Assembly: GCA_009937525.1 (NCBI GenBank)
Contig: JAACFE010000017.1
Coordinates: 1-33,310, forward strand
DNA: 33,310 bases
From: Gammaproteobacteria bacterium
GTDB lineage: Bacteria > Pseudomonadota > Gammaproteobacteria > Steroidobacterales > Woeseiaceae
Reading direction: 5' to 3'
Positions 26,427 to 33,310 of this stretch are shown in pieces. The number at the start of each line of letters is the position of its first letter. Position 1 is the stretch's first letter. Made by a program: the position numbers and the translations under genes. The notes under the pieces are model-generated. The model did not search any database. It saw only the letters and a program-made list of their open reading frames with translations, and was not told where the DNA came from.

Positions 26427-26687
26427 CTAGAACTCGTCCATCAGGCGACGCACGCGGCTGCGCAGATCATCGGGCGCCTTGCTGGTGCCGCTCTCCCGCA
26501 TGCGTTCGTTGAGCAGCTTCTCGACTTCGGACCTCGAAAAACAACTCCGGCAATGACTCATGTGGTGTTCGAAATCCTCGATCGCCTGGGGATCGGACAG
26601 CTCACCGTCCAGGTAGGCGTAAAACGCTTCGATCGCCTCGAGACAGCCGATATCGTCGTGACTGTGGGATTCTTTGTCGCTACTCAT
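26427..26687 (-). CDS. RsrA-like zinc anti-sigma factor
   Basis: The 86-residue soluble protein has the zinc anti-sigma signature: C15 near the N-terminus and H42-x3-C46-x2-C49 in FEHHMSHCRSC. This closely parallels Streptomyces RsrA (segment FEHHFEECSPC with an N-terminal cysteine), where oxidation forms a disulfide between the equivalents of C15 and C49 and frees the sigma factor. The C-terminal APDDLRSRVRRLMDE also resembles RsrA. No membrane segment is present. Its ATG overlaps the sigma factor stop by four bases, so the two are coupled. I infer it binds and inhibits that sigma factor and may sense thiol-oxidising stress or metal loss. Confidence 0.85.
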   Translation of the reverse strand: MSSDKESHSHDDIGCLEAIEAFYAYLDGELSDPQAIEDFEHHMSHCRSCFSRSEVEKLLNERMRESGTSKAPDDLRSRVRRLMDEF

Positions 26688-27289
26688 GTTTCATGCCTGC
26701 TGTTGTGGGTTGTTGCGGCAATGCCTGCCTCCCGGGCCTGCTCCCATAATGCTTTTTGCAGCATCGTCCTGCCACGTTTCATCCGCGAGCGGATCGTGCC
26801 CGGGGGTACGCCGAGCGCTTCCGCCGCTTCGTCATAGGTCAGCCCCTCGACATTGATGAGGATGATCGTCGTTCGAAATGCATCGGGGAGTCCGTCGATG
26901 GCCGCCATGATCGCCGAACCGAGCATGTTGTTGAAATATTGCCGCTCGGGATTCGCCCACCAGACCAGGAAATCGTCCGGCTGAGCATTGAGCAGCGCCA
27001 CGAGACCACCATCGTCGTCTTCCTCGTAGACGGATTCCCTGGGGCGGACGGCCTCGCGTCGATAATTGCTGATGAAGCAGTTGTGCAGGATGCGGAATAT
27101 CCATGGACGGAATCGCCGCCGGTCCTCCAGGCTGGCGATTGCCGTCCACGCTTTCGAGACCGTTTCCGCGACAAGGTCCTCGGCGTCCGCGCCTGTCCCT
27201 GACAGGCGCAGGGCCGTGCCGTAAAGGGCATCCATGTTCTCCTCGATCTCGCGACTGAAGAAAGTCTTTGTGTCTTCGCTGTCAGTCAT
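26684..27289 (-). CDS. ECF-type RNA polymerase sigma factor, SigR-like
   Basis: The 201-residue protein has sigma region 2 (LYGTALRLSGTGADAEDLV, then FRPWIFRILHNCFIS) and region 4 (LPDAFRTTIILINVEGLTY, then PPGTIRSRMKRGRTML). No region 1.1 or 3 is present. Between them lies an acidic linker of about 50 residues (YEEDDDGG). Region 2 resembles Streptomyces SigR closely (ADAEDLVxET and RILxNxFIxxYR). The gene is translationally coupled to the anti-sigma gene (ATGA overlap). I chose the ATG at 27289; an ATG at 27310, two bases after the DsrE-like stop, is equally possible. The regulon cannot be read here, and I found no SigR-type promoter (GGGAAT, N18, GTT) just upstream. Confidence 0.88.
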   Translation of the reverse strand: MTDSEDTKTFFSREIEENMDALYGTALRLSGTGADAEDLVAETVSKAWTAIASLEDRRRFRPWIFRILHNCFISNYRREAVRPRESVYEEDDDGGLVALLNAQPDDFLVWWANPERQYFNNMLGSAIMAAIDGLPDAFRTTIILINVEGLTYDEAAEALGVPPGTIRSRMKRGRTMLQKALWEQAREAGIAATTHNSRHET

Positions 27290-27312
27290 CAGTCTCGCGG
27301 TGAGCACCATGC

Positions 27313-27681
27313 TCAAAATGTGAGGGTTGACGCGCCCTGCTGCACCTCGTCCAGCATTGCAACCGAACCGGCCAGCGTTACGCCATCGATCAGGTCGTCC
27401 TTGTCGTAACCGCGCACGCCGGCACAGGGCGGGCACACGAGAATCCTGCCGCCATTATCGATCACTGTCTGGATCATGTCCTTCACCGGCGGATCGAGCG
27501 GATTGAGCCGGGCCTGGTCGGCGGCACCCTTTCTCACCCAGTCGACTCCCGAGCTGACCAGGAACATGGTTACCTGCATATCGCTGCCGATCGCGCCGTT
27601 CGCAACGCTCCAGGCGACCGAGGAGCGTTCATCATTGAAGCCGTTCGTTACTACAACCACCAGTTTCTTATTCTCCGACAT
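27313..27681 (-). CDS. DsrE family protein
   Basis: The 122-residue protein has the DsrE/DsrF-like fold. The N-terminal strand is KLVVVVTNGFNDERS, followed by AWSVANGAIGSDMQVTMFLV and a C-terminal LIDGVTLAGSVAML. A CPPC pair (C83, C86) sits where related proteins carry reactive cysteines, suggesting persulfide or thiol-redox chemistry. It has a near-perfect ribosome binding site (TAAGGAGG, seven bases before the ATG), the strongest I noticed in the window. It is the first gene before the sigma/anti-sigma pair, two bases from the earlier possible sigma start, so the three are probably one operon. Confidence 0.85.
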   Translation of the reverse strand: MSENKKLVVVVTNGFNDERSSVAWSVANGAIGSDMQVTMFLVSSGVDWVRKGAADQARLNPLDPPVKDMIQTVIDNGGRILVCPPCAGVRGYDKDDLIDGVTLAGSVAMLDEVQQGASTLTF

Positions 27682-27821
27682 CGTTCTTCCTCCTTACCCG
27701 TTTGATTTTCAGGCGATGTGCGGCTGCAGGGTTTGCAGCGCAGTTACGGGCAAAGACGCATCGGGGAGCCAGACAGGTCCCGGAATTTCGGAAGAATAAT
27801 CGAAGTTATTGAAAAACATAT

Positions 27822-27850
27822 ATTTTTTAATTGAGATCTCACACGCTCAA
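27822..27850 (-). promoter_or_regulatory. candidate promoter with internal palindrome upstream of the DsrE-sigma-anti-sigma unit
   Basis: On the minus strand TTGAGC (27850-27845) and AAAAAT (27827-27822) are 17 bases apart in an unusually AT-rich patch of an otherwise GC-rich region. The spacer holds the perfect palindrome TGAGATCTCA (27832-27841), which could be an operator. The predicted start is about 135 bases before the DsrE-like ATG. This is a pattern-based inference. Confidence 0.35.
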
Positions 27851-27860
27851 TACCTGAAGA

Positions 27861-29486
27861 TCAAGCGCCGCGATCGCGGTCCACGATCTGGTCGATAGCG
27901 GAGTATGCCGACAGGATCGCACCTTCCTGCCAGCCCGGGAGGATACTGAGGTGCTCGCCCGCAAAGACGATGCTGTCGTCCGCCGTCAGCAGTACCGAGG
28001 GATTCGACATACCCCATCCGCCGCGCTGAAACGGCATCTTTTTCCAGGCTACGCTGATGCCATTGCTCGCCTGGTCCCGGATCTGCGGATGCACGTTCGA
28101 CGCCTGCGCCGTCGTCGTATCGATACGCGTGGCCGGCGGCATATCGGTAAATCGGTTGCCGGCAGCGCCATCGAAAATATAGGCGCCGACTAAGATTCCC
28201 GTCTCGCGCTGGAATCCGTGATTGGGATACCAGATCTGCGTGATGTCCTGATCGGTCCAGGTGATGCCGCCATAGATATTGTGTTCTCGCTCCCAGAAGC
28301 GTGGCGCCTGGAACGCCACGCGCACGGCCGAGGAATACTGAAAACCGGCAATCTCGGCCTGATGGGCTGCGGAGAAGTCGTTTGCGATACCGGCGAGTAC
28401 GGGCGCGGGAATAGTGACTATGCAATAGTCGGCCTCCAGGGTTGACGACGTGCCGGACCGGTCTTCGTAAATGACACGGGTGCCGTCCGCCGTCTTTCGA
28501 ACTTCCGTGACTTCGGCCTCGAAAACGATGTCGTCGACAACCCGCGACTCGAATGCACGGGCGATCCTGTCCATTCCGCCTGCCGGCTGCAGCATCACGG
28601 GCTGCTGATCGAAGCCCTGCGAAAAAGACAGGCGCAGTTCCCAGAAAAACTCCGTGACCAGGTCCTGCAGCCGCCTCGCCGGCAGCAGCTCGCCGCGCTG
28701 GCGGCCGCCGACGTTTTCCTGACCCGGAAAACCGGCACGCGGTGTTCCGCTATAGCTGTTGTTGATGTCCAGGTCGCCGAACTGCCGCAGCATCGCCAGG
28801 ATATTGGCCTTGTCCGCCTCCGTGAGCGCCTGGTCCAGCGCGTCCTGATTGATCGCCGTAGACAACAACTCGGCTATGCCGCCGCGGGTATCCGCGAGCA
28901 GGCGTCTCGCGACCTGCGGCTGTCCGTCGAAAGCGCCCGGTGAATGCAGCCACGCGCCGCGGTTGTCGTTCGTAAATGCCTCGAGCTTCACCCCGAACTC
29001 GCGGCAGTAGCCGAGCAGGGATTCATGGTGCTGTGCGATGCGCGACGGACCGGCGTTGAAATACAGGTCCTCGTCGAAATCGAACTGGCAGGATTGTGAC
29101 GAATCGACCTCGTTGACAACGTCGCCGGCGCGAAGCGTCAATACCCGGCCGCCGGCAGATCCACGTGCCTCGAGTAGCGTGCAGGCATAACCCAGCCTGG
29201 TCATCTCCAGTGCTGCTGTCATCCCTGCAATGCCTGCGCCGAGAATCACGACCGATTTTCCCACGCCGATATTCGGGGGCCAGTCGGCTGGACGCGGTGA
29301 ATCCGGGCGGGGCGCTGGCGGAGACGGCGCAGCTGGCGCGGAAGCCGCCGACGAGGAACCGCAAGCCGAAATCGAGGTGCCAATCCCCATTGCCGCCATT
29401 GCCCGCAACATGGCGGAGCCACCAACCGCCTTGCCAATGGCGGCAAGGAATTCCCGTCGCGCCATGCCGGCGTATTTGTCAGGCAT
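27861..29486 (-). CDS. Tat-exported FAD-dependent amine oxidase family protein
   Basis: The 541-residue protein is a flavin monoamine oxidase / L-amino acid oxidase type enzyme. The dinucleotide-binding motif GAGIAG lies at residues 83-88, followed by LLEARGSAGGR. The C-terminal FAD contact is VFAGEHLS and GWQEGAILSAYSAID. Residues 9-41 form a twin-arginine signal (ARREFLAAIG) ending in ISAC (C42). A serine/proline/alanine-rich linker of about 30 residues follows, so it is probably a Tat-exported lipoprotein. It would oxidise an amine or amino acid in the periplasm, releasing ammonia and peroxide; the substrate is unknown. It lies 57 bases downstream of the S9 peptidase on the same strand, and the two could cooperate in peptide and amino-acid use. 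Confidence 0.88.
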   Translation of the reverse strand: MPDKYAGMARREFLAAIGKAVGGSAMLRAMAAMGIGTSISACGSSSAASAPAAPSPPAPRPDSPRPADWPPNIGVGKSVVILGAGIAGMTAALEMTRLGYACTLLEARGSAGGRVLTLRAGDVVNEVDSSQSCQFDFDEDLYFNAGPSRIAQHHESLLGYCREFGVKLEAFTNDNRGAWLHSPGAFDGQPQVARRLLADTRGGIAELLSTAINQDALDQALTEADKANILAMLRQFGDLDINNSYSGTPRAGFPGQENVGGRQRGELLPARRLQDLVTEFFWELRLSFSQGFDQQPVMLQPAGGMDRIARAFESRVVDDIVFEAEVTEVRKTADGTRVIYEDRSGTSSTLEADYCIVTIPAPVLAGIANDFSAAHQAEIAGFQYSSAVRVAFQAPRFWEREHNIYGGITWTDQDITQIWYPNHGFQRETGILVGAYIFDGAAGNRFTDMPPATRIDTTTAQASNVHPQIRDQASNGISVAWKKMPFQRGGWGMSNPSVLLTADDSIVFAGEHLSILPGWQEGAILSAYSAIDQIVDRDRGA

Positions 29487-29543
29487 GCGGTCCCCCCACG
29501 TGCGAATACCGGGTAAGACAGCAAATTACGGCATGAATTCCTG

Positions 29544-31580
29544 CTATTCGGGCCCCGGCGCGGCAAAGCGCGTGATCCAGTCCCTGAACTCCCCGTACCA
29601 GTGCACCGAGTTCTCGCGCGTGAGGATCCAGTGGTTTTCGTCCGGGTAGTAAACGAGTCGCGACTCGACACCCTGGCGTTGCAGCGCGCGGAACAGGGAG
29701 AAGGCCTGGCCCACCGGCACGCGCAGGTCATTCTGCCCGTGTATTACGAGGCTCGGCGTATCGAAGTTCGCCGCCAGAAAATGCGGCGATATCGATTCGT
29801 AGATGTCGGGGTTTTCCCAGTACGGGCCGAACCGCTGGTCGTGAACCGCGAAATCCGCCGACGTCTGCGCGTACATGTCATACACGGCTGCATGTATAAC
29901 CAGGGCCTTGAAGGGATTCTCCTTGCCGAGCAATACAGAGGACAGATAGCCACCATAGCTGCCGCCACCGGCAACCATGCGTTCCTCGTCGATCCACGGC
30001 TTATCCGCAAGCCACTCCGCTGCGGCGATGACGTCCGCATAGGGCCTGGTCATCCAGTCCGGGTTGATCGAATCGGTAAATTCCTGCCCGAATCCCGACG
30101 AGCCGTGGAAGTTCGGCCAGGCGGTCACGTAGCCCCAGGCCGCAAATGCCTGGGAATTCCAGCGAAAATGGAACATATCCGTAACAGCGCCGTGCGGCCC
30201 GCCGTGAATGGCCATCAGCAGCGGGTACTGCTTGCGCGAATCGAACCCGGGCGGGTAATGCACCCACATCTGGATGTCTTTGCCGTCGGCGCCGGTGTAG
30301 GTGACCGATTCGTAGGTGCCCATGTCGACATTGGCGAGTATGTCGTCGTTGAATCGATCAAGGCGCATGGTGTCACCGTTCTTCGAGACGCGCACGATCC
30401 GATACGGGTACACCGCGCTCTGGTTGCGGGCGACGAGCGTGCCGTCGTCGGCGATGCTCAGACCGTCGAAATCGGTGGCCCCGGTGACGGGCCTGGGCGC
30501 ACCGCCGATCGGCACGTAATACACGCGGCGCGTGCCGGCATCGTCTATGGCGCCGTAGAAGCCCCTGGCATCAGGCGCCCACACGAGTCCCGATGCGGAG
30601 CGATCCCAGTTCTCGTGCAGCATCGACGTCTCGCCGGATCGCAGGTCGCGAAGCATGAGCTTCACCTGGTCCCCGTAGAATCCCGCAATGGCCTGCCGCA
30701 CGTAAGCCAGGGACTTTCCGTCCGGCGCGAACATCGGTCCGCCGTCAGGCGCTTCGTTTTCCGTCGTGATGTTCTCCGGGTCCTTCGTACCGATCGTCAT
30801 CAGAAACACGTCGTGGTCCGGGTATACACCCCCGGCGCGGCTGTTGGCGACGAACGCGAGCAGCTTCCCATCCGGCGACACGTCGTATTCGCCGGTGCCC
30901 GGATCATTGCGGGGCAACTGGAGCTCCGTGCCCAGCGTCAGTGCCTCCACGTCACCGCCGGCCGCCGGGATCCGGTACAGGTGATTCTGCCGTTCCTCGT
31001 CGAGCCAGTGATCCCAGTAGGCGTACGGCATCTCGTTCCAGACCTTCGCAGACAGCTTGCTGTCTTCCTCAGCCTTGATCGTTTCCGCCATCTCGTCGAA
31101 CGTCTTTCCGGGCCAGACGTTCGATACGAAATAGATGTGCTCCCCGACCCACCGGGGCGCGGAAACGCCGGTAGGCACATCCGTCAACTTCACGGCTTCG
31201 CCCGGCTCGTCCATCGGCAGCACGTAGATCTGCGCGGTTTCGTCGTCGTTGCGTTTCCCGACAAACGCCAGCTGCGATCCGTCGGGCGACAACACCGGAC
31301 TGCCCGCGCTTCCGCCCTCTGCGGTCAGCGGCCTTTGCTCGCGGCCGGACCCCGTCGAAAGTAGCCAGAGCCGGCTCTCCGGCATGAAATTCTTTTCGGG
31401 GTCGTCCTTCTCCGGGTACGTCGTTGCCTCCACCACGACTTGCTTGCCGTCCGGAGAAACGGCGGGCGGCGCAAGGCGGGACAGCTCCCACAGGACATCA
31501 GCGCTCAGCCGCCGGGTTTCTTCAGCATTGGCGCCGAATGACAGGACGAGTACCAGGCACGACAGGACGATTTTTTTCAT
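29544..31580 (-). CDS. S9 family prolyl-oligopeptidase-type peptidase, exported
   Basis: The 678-residue protein starts with a signal peptide (MKKIVLSCLVLVLSFGANA). The N-terminal half is a seven-bladed propeller of WD40-like blades with repeated SPDG motifs. The C-terminal alpha/beta-hydrolase domain has the triad S541 (GGGSYGGY), D618 (HGQNDLRVP) and H650 (DENHWI). It resembles dipeptidyl aminopeptidase/acylaminoacyl-peptidase enzymes that trim oligopeptides in the periplasm. I chose the ATG at 31580 because of the signal peptide and a GGAG nine bases upstream; a longer open frame adds a non-signal leader. It precedes the amine oxidase by 57 bases. A dyad lies in its leader. Confidence 0.92.
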   Translation of the reverse strand: MKKIVLSCLVLVLSFGANAEETRRLSADVLWELSRLAPPAVSPDGKQVVVEATTYPEKDDPEKNFMPESRLWLLSTGSGREQRPLTAEGGSAGSPVLSPDGSQLAFVGKRNDDETAQIYVLPMDEPGEAVKLTDVPTGVSAPRWVGEHIYFVSNVWPGKTFDEMAETIKAEEDSKLSAKVWNEMPYAYWDHWLDEERQNHLYRIPAAGGDVEALTLGTELQLPRNDPGTGEYDVSPDGKLLAFVANSRAGGVYPDHDVFLMTIGTKDPENITTENEAPDGGPMFAPDGKSLAYVRQAIAGFYGDQVKLMLRDLRSGETSMLHENWDRSASGLVWAPDARGFYGAIDDAGTRRVYYVPIGGAPRPVTGATDFDGLSIADDGTLVARNQSAVYPYRIVRVSKNGDTMRLDRFNDDILANVDMGTYESVTYTGADGKDIQMWVHYPPGFDSRKQYPLLMAIHGGPHGAVTDMFHFRWNSQAFAAWGYVTAWPNFHGSSGFGQEFTDSINPDWMTRPYADVIAAAEWLADKPWIDEERMVAGGGSYGGYLSSVLLGKENPFKALVIHAAVYDMYAQTSADFAVHDQRFGPYWENPDIYESISPHFLAANFDTPSLVIHGQNDLRVPVGQAFSLFRALQRQGVESRLVYYPDENHWILTRENSVHWYGEFRDWITRFAAPGPE

Positions 31581-31601
31581 TCTCGGGACTCCGGTCAGAA
31601 T

Positions 31602-31617
31602 AGTTGCGGCGGCAACT
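31602..31617. other. perfect dyad in the leader of the S9 peptidase gene
   Basis: AGTTGC and GCAACT flank a four-base GGCG spacer, 22 bases upstream of the peptidase ATG. No T run follows, so it is not a terminator. It could be an operator or a small RNA hairpin just before the ribosome binding site. Confidence 0.3.
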
Positions 31618-31714
31618 TTACCAGACCGATCGATCGCATCCCACCTGTACAGCCGGGCACATTGCCCTGGTCGGATCCGGATACCGGTACGCGCATGTGC
31701 CTGAGAACGCTTGT

Positions 31715-31742
31715 AAAAAAAAGACCGGCCCAGGGGCCGGTC
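31715..31742 (-). terminator. strong intrinsic terminator after the DUF5666 gene
   Basis: On the minus strand a nine-base-pair GC stem (GACCGGCCC pairing with GGGCCGGTC, two-base loop) is followed directly by eight T residues (31722-31715). It lies 30 bases after the DUF5666 stop and before the S9 gene leader, so it insulates the two. This is the clearest terminator in the window. Confidence 0.9.
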
Positions 31743-31772
31743 GGAAGTCAGTAGCAATCGACTAATCGGGGG

Positions 31773-32537
31773 CTAGTCTTCGATTTCTACACTGTCTGCC
31801 ATTCCGTCGCCGTTATCGTCTTCGACTTCGACGAAGTCGCCCACGACCGGAACGCCGTCCTCGAAGATCGTGATGTCGGGGTCGGTGTTGTAAACAACGT
31901 CGAGGACCTCCAGCGTTCCGGCATTCACGGCCTCCACAGGACCCTCGATCTCGTAGCCCGAACCGTCCTCGAGTTCGACCTTGAAAGCAATCAACGTCTT
32001 CTCCACGGCTGCGGGATCCTCGATGGTGCACTTCACCTCGACGAACTGTGTATCTTCGATACCGGCATCGGGAATTTCTGCACCGGCGGGGTCCAGCCTT
32101 ACGTTCAGGGTCGCCCCGCCGCGCATGTTGAGTACGAATGTGGAACTTCCGTCCCAGAACGACACGGTACCCTTTGCCTCGTACTCGTTGTCGTCCGCAC
32201 CCTGCTCCTCGATGTCGTCGTCGTACGAAATGCTGAATGCGGACCCGGTGTGGCCATCCGCATTCACCAAACCCTCAACCTTCACGACCATGCCGACGGC
32301 CAACGCATCGTCGTTCGACGCTATTGCATCATCGACCTCGTAGCTCGCGCCTGCAGTGTCGAACTCGATGCCATTGACGTAGATGCTGCCGAAGCCTGTT
32401 ATCTGCCCGACAGTCTTTTAATTGGTTGCTGTAGGTCCCGTTCCGGGTGCATCCGAGCCGCCCGAACCTCCGCAGCCGGCGAGCGCCGTGAGCAGGAAGG
32501 CAAAACCAGAAGAAGCAACGATCCTGTTGCTGAACAT
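31773..32537 (-). pseudogene. DUF5666-type lipoprotein gene interrupted by an in-frame TAA
   Basis: From the ATG at 32537 (GGGAGA six bases upstream) the frame encodes a lipoprotein signal ending in the lipobox LAGC and a short GGSGG linker. It then meets TAA (32420-32418) at codon 40. The same frame continues without a further stop to 31773. It reads TVGQITGFGSIYVNGIEF and VGMVVKVEGLVNADG, the hallmark start of DUF5666 repeats, and ends in an acidic tail DDNGDGMADSVEIED. The full length would be 254 residues with the stop counted as a residue. The intact signals at both ends (ribosome binding site and terminator) suggest a single recent nonsense change, a sequencing error or read-through. 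Restart at TTG 32303 or ATG 32291 would give an unexported fragment. Confidence 0.75.
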
Positions 32538-32672
32538 AATGTATCTCCCAAGCAATAAGTTTGAAACTCGCTCACATACGCGCACGTGACGCGGTTAAGG
32601 TTCCATTACCCTCGAAATCAGGTCCTGTCGGACGGTAAACTGCGCCCTCCTGACAACGAGGATTCGAGGTCG

Positions 32673-33310
32673 ATGGCATTAAAATCAATAACCTTTGCTC
32701 GTTTCGCGGGGACGCGACGGATCGTCGCTCTGTTGCTTGCGGTGGCTGCGCTTCTCGGGACGTATCCCGGGGCGAGCGCTGACGACGCCGCGGTAAAAGG
32801 CCCGCACACGGTTCTGGTCACGGGTGCCAACCGCGGCCTGGGGCTGGAATTCGCACGGCAATACAAGGAGGCCGGCTGGCAGGTCATCGGCACGGCGCGC
32901 AAGCCCGACGACGCGCAGGAACTCAGAGCGCTCGACGTGCGTGTCCTGCAGCTGGACGTCACAGATCAGGACAGTGTCGACGCGATGGCGGCTGAACTCG
33001 CCGGGCAACCCATCGACCTGCTGATCAATAACGCCGGCATCTTCCCGCGTGTGGGCAAGATCGACGAGATCGACTTCGACGACTACAGCCGCACGCTCGC
33101 GGTCAACACGGTCGGTCCGGTGCGAGTCACCCGCGCGCTGCTGCCCAACCTGCGCCAGGGTAAGCTCAGGATAATCGCGGGTCTCAGCAGCAATCTCGGC
33201 AGTATCGCCGAGAACAAGCGCGGCAGCTTCTACGGCTATCGCGAGAGCAAAGCAGCCCTCAACATGTTCACGAAGACCCTTGCCGCGGAACTTGGGCCCG
33301 AAGGCTTCAC
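32673..33310 (+). CDS. short-chain dehydrogenase/reductase with signal peptide, 3' end cut by window edge
   Basis: The frame from the ATG at 32673 (GAGG five bases upstream) is open to the right edge, giving 212 residues. It is a classical SDR: cofactor motif TGANRGLG (50-57), NNAG (119-122), a catalytic serine at 172-173 and Y189-x3-K193. The first 36 residues are a clear signal peptide (RRIVALLLAVAALLG, then ASA before DDAA), so the enzyme appears to be exported. That is unusual for an NAD(P)-dependent family. The C-terminal 30-50 residues lie outside the window. It is divergent from the DUF5666 gene across 135 bases. Confidence 0.88.
   Translation, partial: MALKSITFARFAGTRRIVALLLAVAALLGTYPGASADDAAVKGPHTVLVTGANRGLGLEFARQYKEAGWQVIGTARKPDDAQELRALDVRVLQLDVTDQDSVDAMAAELAGQPIDLLINNAGIFPRVGKIDEIDFDDYSRTLAVNTVGPVRVTRALLPNLRQGKLRIIAGLSSNLGSIAENKRGSFYGYRESKAALNMFTKTLAAELGPEGF

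Noticed and set aside
29601-31364. Open frame of 587 codons on the plus strand, antisense to the S9 peptidase
   Set aside because: It mirrors the high third-position GC of the real gene, has no domain signature, and the opposite strand encodes a complete catalytic triad enzyme.
1-33310. CRISPR array, tRNA, rRNA, intact transposase or prophage genes
   Set aside because: No regularly spaced repeats, cloverleaf-like sequences, ribosomal RNA segments or DDE transposase/phage proteins were recognised on either strand.

Overview
This is a GC-rich (roughly 60% or more by eye), densely packed bacterial chromosome segment. Gene content and order point to a gammaproteobacterium. Indicators are the block glyA-nrdR-ribD-ribE-ribBX-ribH-nusB-thiL-pgpA, the fused 1,290-residue PurL, EttA, a DUF1820 protein and several proteobacterial envelope families (DUF3187, DUF3943, DUF3108). 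The large set of exported oxidoreductases and peptidases would suit a marine or sediment heterotroph of the Woeseia/Steroidobacter kind, but that placement is inference. I saw no rRNA, tRNA, CRISPR array, prophage or intact insertion sequence.

Layout. Bases 1-6968 (minus strand) hold nine tightly coupled genes, read from glyA through nrdR, four riboflavin genes, nusB and thiL to pgpA, which is cut by the left edge. Many junctions overlap by 1-8 bases. The ribB fusion carries a C-terminal domain without the zinc cysteines of GTP cyclohydrolase II, so a separate RibA is expected elsewhere. Bases 7071-9769 hold a divergent pair, an AcuC/HDAC-like deacetylase and the ribosome-associated ATPase EttA. 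Then come a zinc-ribbon protein of unknown function (9933-10625) and purL (10754-14632). Upstream of purL lies a 164-base imperfect palindrome (14795-14958) that looks like a MITE or REP-type repeat.

Bases 15006-19904 hold a DUF1820 protein, an orphan type VI secretion FHA protein (TagH-like), a coupled CitE-like lyase/MaoC hydratase pair, a Tat-exported aldo-keto reductase and inorganic pyrophosphatase. Bases 19993-24755 are envelope-rich: a PQQ-type sugar dehydrogenase lipoprotein, a small orphan protein, DUF3943 and DUF3187 proteins divergent from a DUF3108 protein, a minimal zincin metallopeptidase and a HIG1-type membrane protein.

Bases 24964-33310 hold a lipoprotein alpha/beta hydrolase, then a short decayed stretch containing a CPBP protease tail and an apparently truncated gene. 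After this comes a three-gene regulatory unit: a DsrE-like protein, an ECF sigma factor and a small zinc anti-sigma factor closely resembling the SigR/RsrA redox switch. Next are a Tat-exported FAD amine oxidase, an S9 peptidase, a DUF5666 lipoprotein gene interrupted by an in-frame TAA and followed by a strong terminator, and a signal-peptide-bearing short-chain dehydrogenase cut by the right edge.

No clearly new multi-gene system is evident. The most interesting items are the RsrA-like redox cassette with its DsrE partner, the broken DUF5666 lipoprotein, the palindromic repeat, the gene-fragment junction near 26,290 and the exported NAD(P)-type enzymes.
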